Of a stretch of DNA of 64,000 bases, positions 18,315 through 28,109 are shown piece after piece. Source of the DNA: Acinetobacter equi (GTDB lineage Bacteria; Pseudomonadota; Gammaproteobacteria; Pseudomonadales; Moraxellaceae); NCBI RefSeq assembly GCF_001307195.1, contig NZ_CP012808.1, forward strand, positions 2,356,001-2,420,000, read 5' to 3'. A model generated the notes under the pieces. It searched no databases. It saw only the letters and a list, made by a program, of their open reading frames with translations, and was not told the origin of the DNA. Numbering within the stretch: the stretch's first letter is position 1; the number at the start of each line of letters is the position of its first letter. The position numbers and the translations under genes are program-made.

Positions 18315-19520
18315 TTAAGTAATTTTTTCAATAATACCAATAAAGAATTTAATAAAAATACTGTTTGAAATATCAATAATAAAGCCACCAACCATTGGAA
18401 CAATTAAAAAAGCTTTATGAGATGGTCCAAAAGTTTTGGTCACTGTCTGCATATTTGCAATTGCTGTAGGTGTCGCTCCCATACCAAAACCACAATGCCC
18501 AGCACTAATGACAACAGCATCATAATCTTTACCCATTAATTTAAAGGTGATAAAGCATGCGAATAATATCATTACGACAGTCTGTACCATAATAATCAAT
18601 AAAACTGGTCCAGCCATATTTGCTAATTGGCTAAATTTTAATGACATTAGTGCTATCGCTAAATATATAGAAAGAGAAGTACTACCCAATACATCAATCG
18701 TTGGTTCAACAACATCTTTTTTGAATAAATGATTAAGTGCATTTCTCAAGAAAATACCTACAAATAAGCACCATACGAAAGTAGGTAAATAAAATGCACT
18801 ATCTTTTAATAAATCACCAATATAGCTACCAACAACAATACAGGTAATTAACATAAAAATAGTTTCAATCACATTTTTAGTATTAATTTCTCTTGAAACT
18901 TTAGGTGCTTCAAATGCATTTTCAACAGTATTTTTTTCTTCATCTGTTGTTTTTGGAATATTTACTTTTTTAATCAGGTGGCGTGCAATTGGCCCACCCA
19001 TTAAACCACCAATAATAAGCCCTAATGTCGCACATGCCATGGAAAGCTCTAAAGCACCTGTTACACCATATTTTTGTTCTAAAATTGGTCCCCAAGCACC
19101 TGCATTACCATGCCCACCTGAAAGCGTAATTGAACCAGCAATTAAGCCCATAAATGGATCTTCATTCATTAACATTGCCATAGTAATGCCGACAATATTT
19201 TGGGTAATAATCAATAATGTCACAATAGCAACAAGAATTAATAAAGGTTTTCCTCCTTTAATTAATTTTGAAAAATCAGAACTTAAGCCTATAGATGAGA
19301 AGAATGTAATCATCAATAGACTTTGTAATGATGTATCAAATTTAAAAGTATAATTTGTTATTTTATTAATCAGAAATAATATGACAGCAACAATAAATCC
19401 TCCTACAACAGCCTCAGGAATATGATTCTTTCGTAGAAATTTAGTGTGTTTTACTGCGAACATACCTAGTGCTAATGCGACACAAGCTATTAATAATGTG
19501 TAGTTTGTACTTACAATCAT
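18315..19520 (-). CDS. gltS: Sodium/glutamate symporter
   Basis: A 401-residue inner-membrane protein, the usual GltS length. It has the family-typical re-entrant loops SGGHGNAGAWGP (about residues 130-141) and AGHCGFGMGATPTAIANMQ (about residues 335-353). It imports glutamate with Na+, and GltS proteins accept D- as well as L-glutamate. ATG 19520 is preferred over 19541 because AGGGA lies about eight bases upstream. It is divergent from a LysR gene that precedes a D-amino acid dehydrogenase, suggesting one catabolic module. Confidence 0.9.
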   Translation of the reverse strand: MIVSTNYTLLIACVALALGMFAVKHTKFLRKNHIPEAVVGGFIVAVILFLINKITNYTFKFDTSLQSLLMITFFSSIGLSSDFSKLIKGGKPLLILVAIVTLLIITQNIVGITMAMLMNEDPFMGLIAGSITLSGGHGNAGAWGPILEQKYGVTGALELSMACATLGLIIGGLMGGPIARHLIKKVNIPKTTDEEKNTVENAFEAPKVSREINTKNVIETIFMLITCIVVGSYIGDLLKDSAFYLPTFVWCLFVGIFLRNALNHLFKKDVVEPTIDVLGSTSLSIYLAIALMSLKFSQLANMAGPVLLIIMVQTVVMILFACFITFKLMGKDYDAVVISAGHCGFGMGATPTAIANMQTVTKTFGPSHKAFLIVPMVGGFIIDISNSIFIKFFIGIIEKIT

Positions 19521-19773
19521 TTCTGTCCCTTTTAACATCATAGATACCTACATGTCTTAAAGTCTTTTAAGACTAAGTATAGAATCTATTTGTTGATCCA
19601 TTATTTATATACTAATGAACTAATATTTAATTAATTATTCATTAGTTTGAAGTTTCATTAATAACTTTCTTCACAAGCTAGCTATAGAAATTAGTCACAA
19701 TTTACAAGGAATTATTGACATTAAGTAATGAATTCTAATAGATTACATATAACCATAAGTTATGTGAACTATA

Positions 19774-20643
19774 ATGAATCTTAGACACTTGGAAATGTTC
19801 TATGCAGTGATGCTTTTTGGGTCACTGACTGAAGCTGCATCATCGTTATGTATTTCACAGCCTGCGGCCAGTAAATTACTTAAACATGCCGAACAACGTC
19901 TTGGTTTTGCACTATTTAAACGCATCAAAGGAAAATTACAGCCCACTAAAGAAGCATATATTTTGTATGAAGAAATTAAGCCAATTTATGAAAAAATTAA
20001 TGAATTAAATAAGCTGACGCATAATTTAGCAAAGAATACACAAGGTAAAATTACACTTGGATGTTTACCAAGTTTAGGCTTAAGTCTAATACCAAAGTTG
20101 ACTGCTCAATTTTTTAAAAAATATCCAAATGTATTTGTTAGTATTGGTACAGATCACACACAGGCATTAGAACAGAAATTATTACAACGAGAAATTGATA
20201 TTGCAGTGACATTTCAGCCGTATACCCAACATGGCATTATTGCAACGCCAATTTTAGAGATTCCGTTAGTTTATATTGATTCACAATCGGTTGTTTCAGC
20301 TCAAGATATTCATTCTATTGATGAAAATAGATGGATACAGCCAGATGCAGATTCTTTAATGAGAATTGTCAAACAATATAGGACATTTAATAGCAGTATG
20401 ATGAGTGTTCAAACGTATTACATGGCAAGTGAGCTTGTCCGACAAGGGCTTGGTTGTAGTATTACAGATGTTTATACAGCCGCTTATTCACTACCTAAAG
20501 AGATGATTCATGAACTAAAACCTCGTATGTATGCCACAATTTATATTTTAAGAAATGCAAATGTGAGTACAACAAAGGCAACTGAGGATTTTATTGAATT
20601 AATCAAATCAGAAATTGGTTTAATTACACCATCAATTAACTAA
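19774..20643 (+). CDS. LysR-type regulator of the D-amino acid dehydrogenase module
   Basis: A 289-residue LysR protein. The helix-turn-helix lies in SLTEAASSLCISQPAASKLL (about residues 17-36), followed by an effector domain with IGTDHTQALEQKLLQREIDI. It resembles the NocR/OccR-like branch that controls amino-acid catabolism. It sits 92 bp before dadA on the same strand and 253 bp from gltS, which is divergent, so it could control both. The inducer is inferred to be an amino acid. Confidence 0.85.
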   Translation: MNLRHLEMFYAVMLFGSLTEAASSLCISQPAASKLLKHAEQRLGFALFKRIKGKLQPTKEAYILYEEIKPIYEKINELNKLTHNLAKNTQGKITLGCLPSLGLSLIPKLTAQFFKKYPNVFVSIGTDHTQALEQKLLQREIDIAVTFQPYTQHGIIATPILEIPLVYIDSQSVVSAQDIHSIDENRWIQPDADSLMRIVKQYRTFNSSMMSVQTYYMASELVRQGLGCSITDVYTAAYSLPKEMIHELKPRMYATIYILRNANVSTTKATEDFIELIKSEIGLITPSIN

Positions 20644-20735
20644 AAGTTATGACTACTATGTAAAAACTCATTTGTGAAAATAACATCTATCTTCTTTAAT
20701 GAGAAAAGTTTTAGGATGTTATTTGGCACGGAATA

Positions 20736-21977
20736 ATGAAAAAGCATGTAGCCGTAATCGGTGGTGGGGTGATTGGATTAAGTACAGCTTATGCACTTAT
20801 TAAAGACGGTCATCAAGTTACAATTATTGAAGCAAAAGACAAAGTTGGTTCCCAAACAAGTTTTGCAAATGGCGGACAGTTAAGTTATCGCTATGTCGCA
20901 CCTTTAGCAGATGCAGGTGTTCCAATCCAAGCTTTACAATGGTTGGGAAAATCACATTCGCCATTAAATTTTAAGTTGAATATTTCGCCATTTCAGTGGT
21001 CTTGGTTGTTAAAATTTTTATTTGTCTGTAACCGAAAAGATAATATTAAAAATGGTCATCATATTTTAAGATTATCGTTATATAGCCAAAGTATTATGTC
21101 TAAATGGCGTGATGAAATAGATGACTTTTGCTGGGTAAAGTCAGGAAAATTGGTAATTCATCGTGATCAATATGCATTTAAAAAAGCAGCTTCAGGCATA
21201 GACCCCCAAGTACAAAAAGCATTGAATCGCGAAGAAACTATTGCTCTTGAACCTTCATTAAATAGTATTTCTTCAACTTTAGTTGGTTCTATTTATACAC
21301 CTGATGATGAAACAGCTGATTGTTATAAATTTTGTTTGGCATTATATAAAAAATTAGAACAAAGTTCTAATTTTAAGTGCTTGTACAAGACTGAAGTCAA
21401 AAACTTTATAAAACAAAATAATAAAATTACAGCAGTTGAGACAAATATGGGGTGTATCGAAGCTGATGATTTTATCATTGCCGCAGGAAATGGTAGTAGT
21501 GCTCTATTTGAGATGGTTAATATTTCTGTACCAGTTTATCCATTAAAGGGATATAGCTTAACGTTACCATTTCCAAAAAGTAATAATGTTGTACCAGCAA
21601 TGAGCGTAACAGATTATGCCAATAAAATTGTGTATGCAAAACTAGGGAATCAGCTTCGTATTGCTGCAATGGTTGATATTGGTTATCAAGATGTAGATAT
21701 CCGTCCAGAGCGAATCAAAGCATTAAAAGATATTGTGAGTAAAACATTTCCTGATTTACTTGGTATAGATACAGCAGAAGAATGGAGTGGACTGCGCCCA
21801 TCTACACCAAAAGGAACACCAATTTTAGGTCCTACACAATACTCAAACTTATGGTCAAATATTGGTCATGGTAGTTTAGGTTTCACACTAGCTGCAGGAA
21901 GTGCAATGGTGATTAGTAAATTAATTAGTCAAGAAAACTCACCCATCGCTTTAGATGGTTTATCTTTGGAGAAATAA
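20736..21977 (+). CDS. dadA: D-amino acid dehydrogenase, DadA family
   Basis: A 413-residue FAD-dependent oxidoreductase. The dinucleotide fold VIGGGVIGLSTAYAL is at residues 7-21 and the C-terminal FAD contact near NIGHGSLGFTLAAGS. It deaminates D-amino acids to 2-oxo acids, donating electrons to the respiratory chain. The next gene, a RidA protein, starts one base after its stop codon. RidA would remove the imine intermediate. Substrate range cannot be read from sequence; the divergent glutamate symporter hints at acidic D-amino acids. Confidence 0.85.
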   Translation: MKKHVAVIGGGVIGLSTAYALIKDGHQVTIIEAKDKVGSQTSFANGGQLSYRYVAPLADAGVPIQALQWLGKSHSPLNFKLNISPFQWSWLLKFLFVCNRKDNIKNGHHILRLSLYSQSIMSKWRDEIDDFCWVKSGKLVIHRDQYAFKKAASGIDPQVQKALNREETIALEPSLNSISSTLVGSIYTPDDETADCYKFCLALYKKLEQSSNFKCLYKTEVKNFIKQNNKITAVETNMGCIEADDFIIAAGNGSSALFEMVNISVPVYPLKGYSLTLPFPKSNNVVPAMSVTDYANKIVYAKLGNQLRIAAMVDIGYQDVDIRPERIKALKDIVSKTFPDLLGIDTAEEWSGLRPSTPKGTPILGPTQYSNLWSNIGHGSLGFTLAAGSAMVISKLISQENSPIALDGLSLEK

Positions 21978-21978
21978 A

Positions 21979-22335
21979 ATGAGCGATATTCAACGTATTG
22001 GTGTAAATACACGTTTAGCAGGATGTGTAGTTCATAACGGACTAGTTTATGTATCAGGTCAAGTTCCAACATCGTTAGATGCCGATGCAAAACAGCAGAC
22101 ACTAGAAGTTCTAGAAAAAATAGATATTTTATTAGCACAAGCGGGCAGTGATAAAAGTCGTATTTTGACAGCTCAAATTTGGATAAAAAATATAGCTGAA
22201 GATTTCAATGCATTTAATGAATGTTGGGAAGCTTGGTTACCAGAAGGTACTGCACCTGCTCGAGCTGCTTTACAGGCTGATTTAGCTCGTCCTCAAGTCC
22301 TGGTGGAAGTAATGTTAACAGCCGCTGTTAAGTAA
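21979..22335 (+). CDS. RidA/YjgF-family enamine/imine deaminase
   Basis: A 118-residue RidA-like protein with VYVSGQVPTSLDADAKQQT and the conserved arginine region APARAALQADLARPQ (substrate carboxylate-binding Arg). Such proteins hydrolyse reactive 2-imino acids released by amino acid oxidases. Start ATG 21979 has GGAG upstream and follows the dadA stop by one base, a translationally coupled pair with a shared purpose. An in-frame upstream start inside dadA is not needed. Confidence 0.88.
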   Translation: MSDIQRIGVNTRLAGCVVHNGLVYVSGQVPTSLDADAKQQTLEVLEKIDILLAQAGSDKSRILTAQIWIKNIAEDFNAFNECWEAWLPEGTAPARAALQADLARPQVLVEVMLTAAVK

Positions 22336-22354
22336 ATTAAAAACTTATATATTT

Positions 22355-22385
22355 AATGACTACATCAATATTTAGTGTAGTCATT
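22355..22385. terminator. Bidirectional terminator between ridA-like and cupin genes
   Basis: AATGACTACA (22355-22364) pairs perfectly with TGTAGTCATT (22376-22385) between two convergent genes. Confidence 0.75.
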
Positions 22386-22487
22386 TAGGTTAAAGTTATA
22401 AAAGCTTCTAGAAGATAAAGTCAAAAGCTCTAATACATGACAAGTTATTCTAAAAATATTGGTTTGTCCTAATTAAAATTATTTAAT

Positions 22488-23174
22488 TTATCTGGCTTCA
22501 TTACTCCAAACATTCATAGCATGTTGCAAATGACCAGATTTAATATAAATTGTTGCGCCCAAAGCTGTTGCACATAATTGTAAATTACTTTTCTGTGGTA
22601 TGCGTAACCATGAACCAGTAGGATAAAAATTTGAATCCGAACACAACTCACCTTCAATAATAAAAATTTCTACATCTTGTTCTAGAGTTTCGGAAAAATT
22701 CTGATTAGCATCTAACTTTTCTAAAAATGTTTTTTCAATTTTTGATTCATATAAAGGGCAAATATATCGATCTAGAGTTGACACCCAGTTTGTGGAATCT
22801 AGCGTATTTATACGTGTTGGTTCTAATTCATCTTCTGTCATCTGCATAAGTTTGACAAAAATTCTACAACCTCTTTCGCTAGAAACCTGATGTACTGACT
22901 GATGCTGATTACGCATATACCAACCTGTAGGATAATGCTGTTCTTTATCTTCAGTAAATACGCCTGACAATACCAACACTTCTTCACCAAGTGGATGCTT
23001 ATGCTCAGGAAATTGAGAGTTTGGTGCAAATTCCACTAAACTTGTTGCACGTGCTTGTTCCTCACCAATTCGATCAAGCATCATGCGATTAACCTCTCCA
23101 CCAGGCGATTTAATCCATTCATAATCATCGGGAGTGATAATGATTAGTTTTGTAAAGTCAGCATGGATACGCAT
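22488..23174 (-). CDS. Two-domain cupin protein, ChrR-like
   Basis: A 228-residue protein with a first cupin carrying FPEHKHPLGEEVLVLSGVF (about residues 54-72, metal-binding H-x-H and E). A weaker second cupin around EIFIIEGELCSDSNFYPTGS lacks the His pair. The first unit matches the cupin of ChrR-type anti-sigma factors, but there is no zinc-finger anti-sigma domain and no sigma factor beside it. It is therefore probably a stand-alone sensor or enzyme of unknown substrate. It is convergent with the dadA group and divergent from the FUSC operon. Confidence 0.75.
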   Translation of the reverse strand: MRIHADFTKLIIITPDDYEWIKSPGGEVNRMMLDRIGEEQARATSLVEFAPNSQFPEHKHPLGEEVLVLSGVFTEDKEQHYPTGWYMRNQHQSVHQVSSERGCRIFVKLMQMTEDELEPTRINTLDSTNWVSTLDRYICPLYESKIEKTFLEKLDANQNFSETLEQDVEIFIIEGELCSDSNFYPTGSWLRIPQKSNLQLCATALGATIYIKSGHLQHAMNVWSNEAR

Positions 23175-23774
23175 ACAGAAAATTTCTTAAATTAATAAAG
23201 ATAATTATATAGCCATTTAATATGGATTCTATCAAATTGATGATTAAAGTAGTCTACTAAAGTTAAGTTCATATGTTTGAGGATAAATACTTACGAACAA
23301 ATTAAATTTGTTAAATAGTGAAAACATGAATTTTCATGTTACTAAGATAATAAACCTACTATGTGAAGGATCTATTTTAGGATTGATAAGATCAAAATAA
23401 TAAAATACAGAGAGACAGCTAATTTAGCTTAAAAGGTTGTAATAGATACAACTATTTTACTCAAATTCTCAAAATATGAGGGGGTATTTCAAAAATATAG
23501 TGTATTTTATGCAAAATCGCCAATATAAAAAGCTATTATTATCATAATGAGATATTATTGTTGACATACTTGTATTCATTTGAAAAAATAAATGATCAAA
23601 ATATCTAATGATGAATAAATGATCATCTTATTTTTTCTATCAATCAATTTCAGTTAAGACTGAATGTTCTAATTTTATGGTCTTTTATGTGTAAAAATTT
23701 TATTACTTAATTCATTTGAATTAGTGACTAAGAAATTTACTTATAGAAAATAAAATCCCCCTCTGAGAGAATCA
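23175..23774. other. 600-bp non-coding region upstream of the efflux operon
   Basis: No convincing gene. The region is very AT-rich. A 12-bp direct repeat AATAAATGATCA occurs at 23587-23598 and 23614-23625, start to start 27 bp, and may be a regulator site for the divergent cupin or FUSC gene. TTGACA at 23561 with AAAAAT 17 bp downstream is a weak possible promoter. Confidence 0.4.
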
Positions 23775-25826
23775 ATGCTGCTTATTAAACCGTTACTTGC
23801 ATTTCGTCCAAATAAAATGGATTGGATTTTTGCGATTAAAACGTTTATGGCTGGCATTTTGGCACTATATATTGCTTTTAGTTTAAATCTTGCTTATCCA
23901 ATTTGGGCAATTGGTACGGTCTTCGTTATTGCCAATCCTTATGCGGGGATGACTACTTCAAAAAGTATCTATCGTGTATTTGGTACATTATTGGGGGCAA
24001 TAGTTGCTGTTGCAGTAACGCCTTGGCTAATTAATACACCCTGGTTATTTACTTTATTCTTATCTTGTTGGGTAGGTCTATGCTTATATTTCTCACTGCT
24101 TGATCGTACACCACGTAGCTATGTATTAATGTTGGCTGGATATACTACTGTCATTATTAGCTTTAATATTGTTTATTTTATTGATACTGCTTCATTATTT
24201 GAGATGGCTGTAGGACGATTTTTAGAAATTACTATCGGAGTAGTTTGTAGTGCAATTGTCACTACGACGATTTTTCCAATACATATTGGACCAGCAGTAA
24301 AAGAGCGTGTCAGTAAAACCTTGACAGATACTCAGCAAATTTTTAATAAAATTTTATTAGAACCTCATCAAGACTATAATTACACAAAAGCTTTAAGCCA
24401 ATTAGCTCGAGATATTGCAGATATTCATGTAATGGCAGTACATTTAAGCTATGAAAAGTCTACTTTACAAGGAATGACCAAACCACTTCAGGAAATGCTC
24501 AACCAAATTACGATGTTAATTAGTAATTTGGTTGCAATGTCTGAACGTATACAACAGTTAGATTTAATAGATACGGAATATCGCAGATTATTAATAGATT
24601 TACATTCTAAAATTAATACATATTTAGCAGATGAGCACAGACTGAAAGAGTCCGAATTAAATTTACTCCCCGAAGATTTTGATTCAGATTTTTCAAAACT
24701 CATTCAAAGCACAAAAGAAAATCAAATTATTATATTAAAAAGTTTGAAAATGGATATCCGTCATTTTATTCAAAATATCCATGCAATAAAATTGATCTGG
24801 CAGAGAATTCAAAGCGGGGATACAACATTACCTGAAGTCATTGTTCCAATTAGTACTAATTATCCCACTCTACATCGTGATCATGGTGTAGCAATTAGAG
24901 GTGGAATTTCTGCATGTCTAATCGTTTTTATTGCGACAGCTTTTTGGATTCTCAGTGGTTGGAAAGCTGGTTTTATGCTAGCTGAGATGGCAGCTATAAG
25001 TGCTTGTATTCTGACAGCAATGGATAATCCAGTTCCTGCATTAAAAATGTTTATTAGAGGTAATTTTTACGCTGCTATTGTGGTTTTTATTTACGCTTAT
25101 GGGGTTTTTCCATATGTGACAGAATTTTGGCAATTAGCACTTGTGCTTGCACCATTTTGCATATATTGCTTAATGCTTTTTTTACACCCACCATTAATTG
25201 GAATAGGCTTACCTTTATTGATGGGAACAACTATGGGGCTGAATTTTCAGAACCGTTATACTTTGGATCAAGTTTTTTTCTTTGATGCGACAATTGGCAC
25301 ATTAATCGGACCAATTATAGCTGTTTTTATAATTAATGCAGTACGTGCAATGTCTCCAGATATAACAGTGCAGCGGATTTTAGCAATCCACTATCGAGCA
25401 ATTCGTCAGGCACTTTATATTCCTTATGGTGTTCAGTTTCGTCTTCATTTACGTACTATGCTTGATCGTATTGGAGTACTAAATACTAAAGCAGTTCAAT
25501 CTGAACGCTTACAAAATATGATGAATAAAGCACTCATTGAGTCAAGTGCTGTAATTGATTTAGCACGATTACAAGAAATAGTACTTAAATTACCTGAAAA
25601 TGATCCTCTAATAGAGCAGTTAGAAAAATTTAAAGTCCAGCTTGATGAGTACTTTAAAGCTAAAGAATTTGAACAAAATTATGAAATTATCTGTATCCAA
25701 TTAATAAACCAAATAAAGATTTTGGAAGAGCAGCTTTTAATACAAGAGGATACAGATATTCTACAACGTTTACATATTTCACTGAACAATATTCGTAGCA
25801 GCTTATGTCATGCCAAGACGCCATAA
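23775..25826 (+). CDS. FUSC-family inner-membrane aromatic acid exporter (AaeB-like)
   Basis: A 683-residue protein with two blocks of membrane helices (about residues 13-165 and 365-510) separated by, and ending in, soluble domains. This is the FUSC/AaeB architecture. The first helices include AGILALYIAFSLNLAYPIWA. AaeB with AaeA exports hydroxybenzoate-like acids in E. coli. Here it heads an operon with a DUF1656 (AaeX-like) protein and an HlyD-type adaptor. The position between benzoate and cyclohexanecarboxylate genes suggests relief from acid accumulation. No outer-membrane factor is encoded nearby. GAGAG precedes the ATG. Confidence 0.85.
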   Translation: MLLIKPLLAFRPNKMDWIFAIKTFMAGILALYIAFSLNLAYPIWAIGTVFVIANPYAGMTTSKSIYRVFGTLLGAIVAVAVTPWLINTPWLFTLFLSCWVGLCLYFSLLDRTPRSYVLMLAGYTTVIISFNIVYFIDTASLFEMAVGRFLEITIGVVCSAIVTTTIFPIHIGPAVKERVSKTLTDTQQIFNKILLEPHQDYNYTKALSQLARDIADIHVMAVHLSYEKSTLQGMTKPLQEMLNQITMLISNLVAMSERIQQLDLIDTEYRRLLIDLHSKINTYLADEHRLKESELNLLPEDFDSDFSKLIQSTKENQIIILKSLKMDIRHFIQNIHAIKLIWQRIQSGDTTLPEVIVPISTNYPTLHRDHGVAIRGGISACLIVFIATAFWILSGWKAGFMLAEMAAISACILTAMDNPVPALKMFIRGNFYAAIVVFIYAYGVFPYVTEFWQLALVLAPFCIYCLMLFLHPPLIGIGLPLLMGTTMGLNFQNRYTLDQVFFFDATIGTLIGPIIAVFIINAVRAMSPDITVQRILAIHYRAIRQALYIPYGVQFRLHLRTMLDRIGVLNTKAVQSERLQNMMNKALIESSAVIDLARLQEIVLKLPENDPLIEQLEKFKVQLDEYFKAKEFEQNYEIICIQLINQIKILEEQLLIQEDTDILQRLHISLNNIRSSLCHAKTP

Positions 25827-25853
25827 AATATGTAGGGATAAGGGGATTAACAT

Positions 25854-26054
25854 ATGGGTGAATTAAATATATATGGTGTCTATGTGCCAATTTTATTAAT
25901 TCAAGCTGTGATTGCCTATGGAATTCTTAAAGTACTCATGAAATGGTTAGATCGTTTAGTTGCTAATGATTGGATCATCATGCCCAACCTATTCTACTTA
26001 TGCATTTACCTACTCTTACTTGGTGTAGTGCATTGGGTATGCCTGTTTTTATGA
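25854..26054 (+). CDS. DUF1656 small membrane protein (AaeX-like)
   Basis: A 66-residue protein with two membrane helices, spanning roughly residues 8-28 and 44-66. AAGGGG precedes the ATG. Small DUF1656 proteins regularly sit between FUSC and HlyD genes of aromatic acid efflux operons; their function is not established. The operon spacing of 27 and 34 bp to its neighbours supports co-transcription. Confidence 0.85.
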   Translation: MGELNIYGVYVPILLIQAVIAYGILKVLMKWLDRLVANDWIIMPNLFYLCIYLLLLGVVHWVCLFL

Positions 26055-26088
26055 AATCTGATATTAAAATGATTGAGGTAAACAAAAT

Positions 26089-27105
26089 ATGACATCTGTC
26101 AATTTACGCAAATATTTGCGACCTATACTGTTGACTGTAGTGATTATTCTCACCATTTTAGTGATATGGCATATCTGGAATTATTACAATTCTGAGCCAT
26201 GGACGAGAGATGGGCGTGTGCGCGGTGATGTGATTCAAGTGTCATCAGATGTATCTGGTTTAGTAACAGAAGTACTAGTGCATGATAATCAGACCATTAA
26301 AAAAGGACAGCCTTTATTTAAAATTGATATCGAGCGTCAAAAATTAGATGTTGAACAAGCACAAGTAGATATCACAAAAGCTAAGGCAGGTCTAGCTCAA
26401 GCTGAGGCTGAATTGGCACAAGCCAAAGCCAATTTAATAAAGTCAAAAGCAAGTATTAATTTGGCTGATAAAAATGTCAATAGATATTCAAGTCTAATGG
26501 AAGGGGCAATTTCAAAGCAGGAGCAAGAACAGATTTTGACTACACGTGATGAATTACATGCTGTCCATGAACAGCTTATGGCAGCAATTCAACAATCAAA
26601 AGCAAATATTGAACAACAAAAAGCTTTAATACAAGCCGCTGAAAACAAACTTGATTTGGCAAAACTCAATTTATCTCGTTCAGAAGTCCTTGCTCCATCA
26701 GATGGAACATTATCAAATTTTGAGTTACAAAAAGGTAACTATATAAAAGCTGGGCAAGCTGTTGCAGCATTATTAGATAGAAAACAGTTATATGTTGTGG
26801 GGTATTTTGAAGAAACTAAACTAGATAAAATTTATATTGGTGCACCTGCAACCATTCAGCTAATGGGTGATTCACAAAAAATTAAAGGTCATGTACAAGG
26901 TATTGCTTCAGGAATTGAAGATCGTGAACGGACGACCAGTTCTGGCCTTTTAGCAAATGTTAATCCAACCTTTAGTTGGGTTCGTTTAGCACAACGTGTA
27001 CCTGTTAAAATTGTACTTGATGAATCACCAAACAATGAACTATCTTTCGTTGCAGGGCGTACAGCAACAGTACATATAGAAAAAAATAAAAAAACTGATA
27101 TTTAG
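26089..27105 (+). CDS. HlyD-family periplasmic adaptor (AaeA/EmrA-like)
   Basis: A 338-residue membrane-fusion protein. One N-terminal helix (about residues 12-30) is followed by the biotinyl-lipoyl motif SSDVSGLVTEVLVHDNQTIKKG. A long coiled-coil hairpin rich in KAGLAQAEAELAQAKANL repeats comes next, then the second lipoyl half with RSEVLAPSDGTLSNF. It bridges the FUSC pump to an outer-membrane channel encoded elsewhere. Last gene of the efflux operon; a long hairpin terminator follows. Confidence 0.9.
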   Translation: MTSVNLRKYLRPILLTVVIILTILVIWHIWNYYNSEPWTRDGRVRGDVIQVSSDVSGLVTEVLVHDNQTIKKGQPLFKIDIERQKLDVEQAQVDITKAKAGLAQAEAELAQAKANLIKSKASINLADKNVNRYSSLMEGAISKQEQEQILTTRDELHAVHEQLMAAIQQSKANIEQQKALIQAAENKLDLAKLNLSRSEVLAPSDGTLSNFELQKGNYIKAGQAVAALLDRKQLYVVGYFEETKLDKIYIGAPATIQLMGDSQKIKGHVQGIASGIEDRERTTSSGLLANVNPTFSWVRLAQRVPVKIVLDESPNNELSFVAGRTATVHIEKNKKTDI

Positions 27106-27110
27106 CTCGA

Positions 27111-27149
27111 AAACACAAGATTCTCATTAGAAATGAGAGTCTTGTGTTT
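27111..27149. terminator. Bidirectional terminator between HlyD and MarR genes
   Basis: The arms AAACACAAGATTCTCATT (27111-27128) and AATGAGAGTCTTGTGTTT (27132-27149) form an 18-bp stem with one G-U pair and a 3-nt loop, between convergent genes. Confidence 0.85.
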
Positions 27150-27165
27150 GGAAAAATAATACAGA

Positions 27166-27657
27166 TTACTGATTTTGATCTTCTTTTTTAATTTTAATGG
27201 TTTTTAACCCATCATTTACTTTGTTTAAAAGATGAATCAAAGTAGCGACATCATCAAAGCTTAGTTTATCTAATGCTTGCCCATAGAAATCAAAAAAATC
27301 GGCTTGTAAGTTATCCCATGTTTTTAAGCCTAAGCCAGTTAAAGCAACATTTTTAGCTCTACGATCTTGTTCACTAATAATTCTTTCTACGAGACCATCA
27401 CGTTCTAGGCGCTTTAAAACAGCATCTAAATTTTGGCGACTTACACCTAAATATTCGGTTAGGTCTGAAAAAGACATTCCTTCTTTAACTTGAGGTCGTG
27501 ATAAAGCACCCAATACAGACCAATGTACTGGAGAAATTCCTAATTCATTTGAACATTTTCGATCTAAACTATTTCCAACTTGAAACAAGCGGAAAAAAAG
27601 CCTGTTATGAGAAGAATATAAGGATTGATCATATTTTTTTGAAAAAGTATCGCTCAC
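27166..27657 (-). CDS. MarR-family repressor, BadR-like
   Basis: A 163-residue winged-helix protein. The recognition region is SFSDLTEYLGVSRQNLDAVL (about residues 62-81) and the wing DGLVERIISEQDRRAKNVAL. It is divergent from badH. In Rhodopseudomonas palustris the matching genes are controlled by BadR, a MarR protein that senses a pathway CoA intermediate, so I predict the same role here. The likely operator is the 20-bp dyad at 28002-28021, repeated at 33768-33787. The start is GTG at 27657; no ATG occurs early. Control of the convergent efflux operon is an alternative. Confidence 0.8.
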   Translation of the reverse strand: MSDTFSKKYDQSLYSSHNRLFFRLFQVGNSLDRKCSNELGISPVHWSVLGALSRPQVKEGMSFSDLTEYLGVSRQNLDAVLKRLERDGLVERIISEQDRRAKNVALTGLGLKTWDNLQADFFDFYGQALDKLSFDDVATLIHLLNKVNDGLKTIKIKKEDQNQ

Positions 27658-27877
27658 TGTATGGAATATCCTTAGAACAGAAGTGTAATTACACCATAAA
27701 TTATAACTGACTACTTTCGATCGTATCGTAGTTTTATTTAACGCTTATCCCAAATCATGGTATTTCGTAAGCAATATATGAATATAAATATGCTTATTCA
27801 GCTTTAATTTTTTGTTTAAACAGCAATAAAACCATTAAAACAAAATGATAATAATCTGCAATTTTAGTTTTTATTTC

Positions 27878-27898
27878 GTCATATTTAAAATATATGAC
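27878..27898. promoter_or_regulatory. Inverted repeat in the MarR/badH intergenic region
   Basis: GTCATAT-N7-ATATGAC is a perfect 7-bp dyad 220 bp upstream of the MarR start. It differs from the 20-bp operator seen twice elsewhere and may be a second-class site. The rest of the 452-bp gap is AT-rich without a recognisable gene. Confidence 0.35.
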
Positions 27899-28001
27899 TA
27901 ACCCAAATCTAAATACAAAAATATTTTGTGTCAATGCATTTGAGATATAAAAAATATATTATATTGATTTACATTAATTTAATATTAAATTAATTTTATT
28001 T

Positions 28002-28042
28002 TATGTAAATATATTGACATAATTGAATTCTCTTTCTATTTT
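28002..28042 (+). promoter_or_regulatory. badH operon promoter with overlapping MarR-type operator
   Basis: TATGTAAATATATTGACATA (28002-28021) is a palindrome apart from one mismatched pair. Its right half contains TTGACA (28014-28019), which with a 17-bp spacer and TATTTT (28037-28042) forms a sigma-70 promoter. A protein on the dyad would cover the -35 box, the arrangement of a repressor. The identical 20 bases stand over the promoter at 33768-33808. Confidence 0.75.
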
Positions 28043-28109
28043 AGTTAGAACATATTGAATTAGAACAAAAGTTAATTGGGTTTGATAAAAAATCAGACAA
28101 GGAGCAAGT

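Noticed and set aside
23551..23589. TTGTTGACATAC before the FUSC gene as a third full MarR operator
   Set aside because: Only the TTGACATA part matches; the left half of the dyad is absent. TTGACA alone is a common promoter hexamer.
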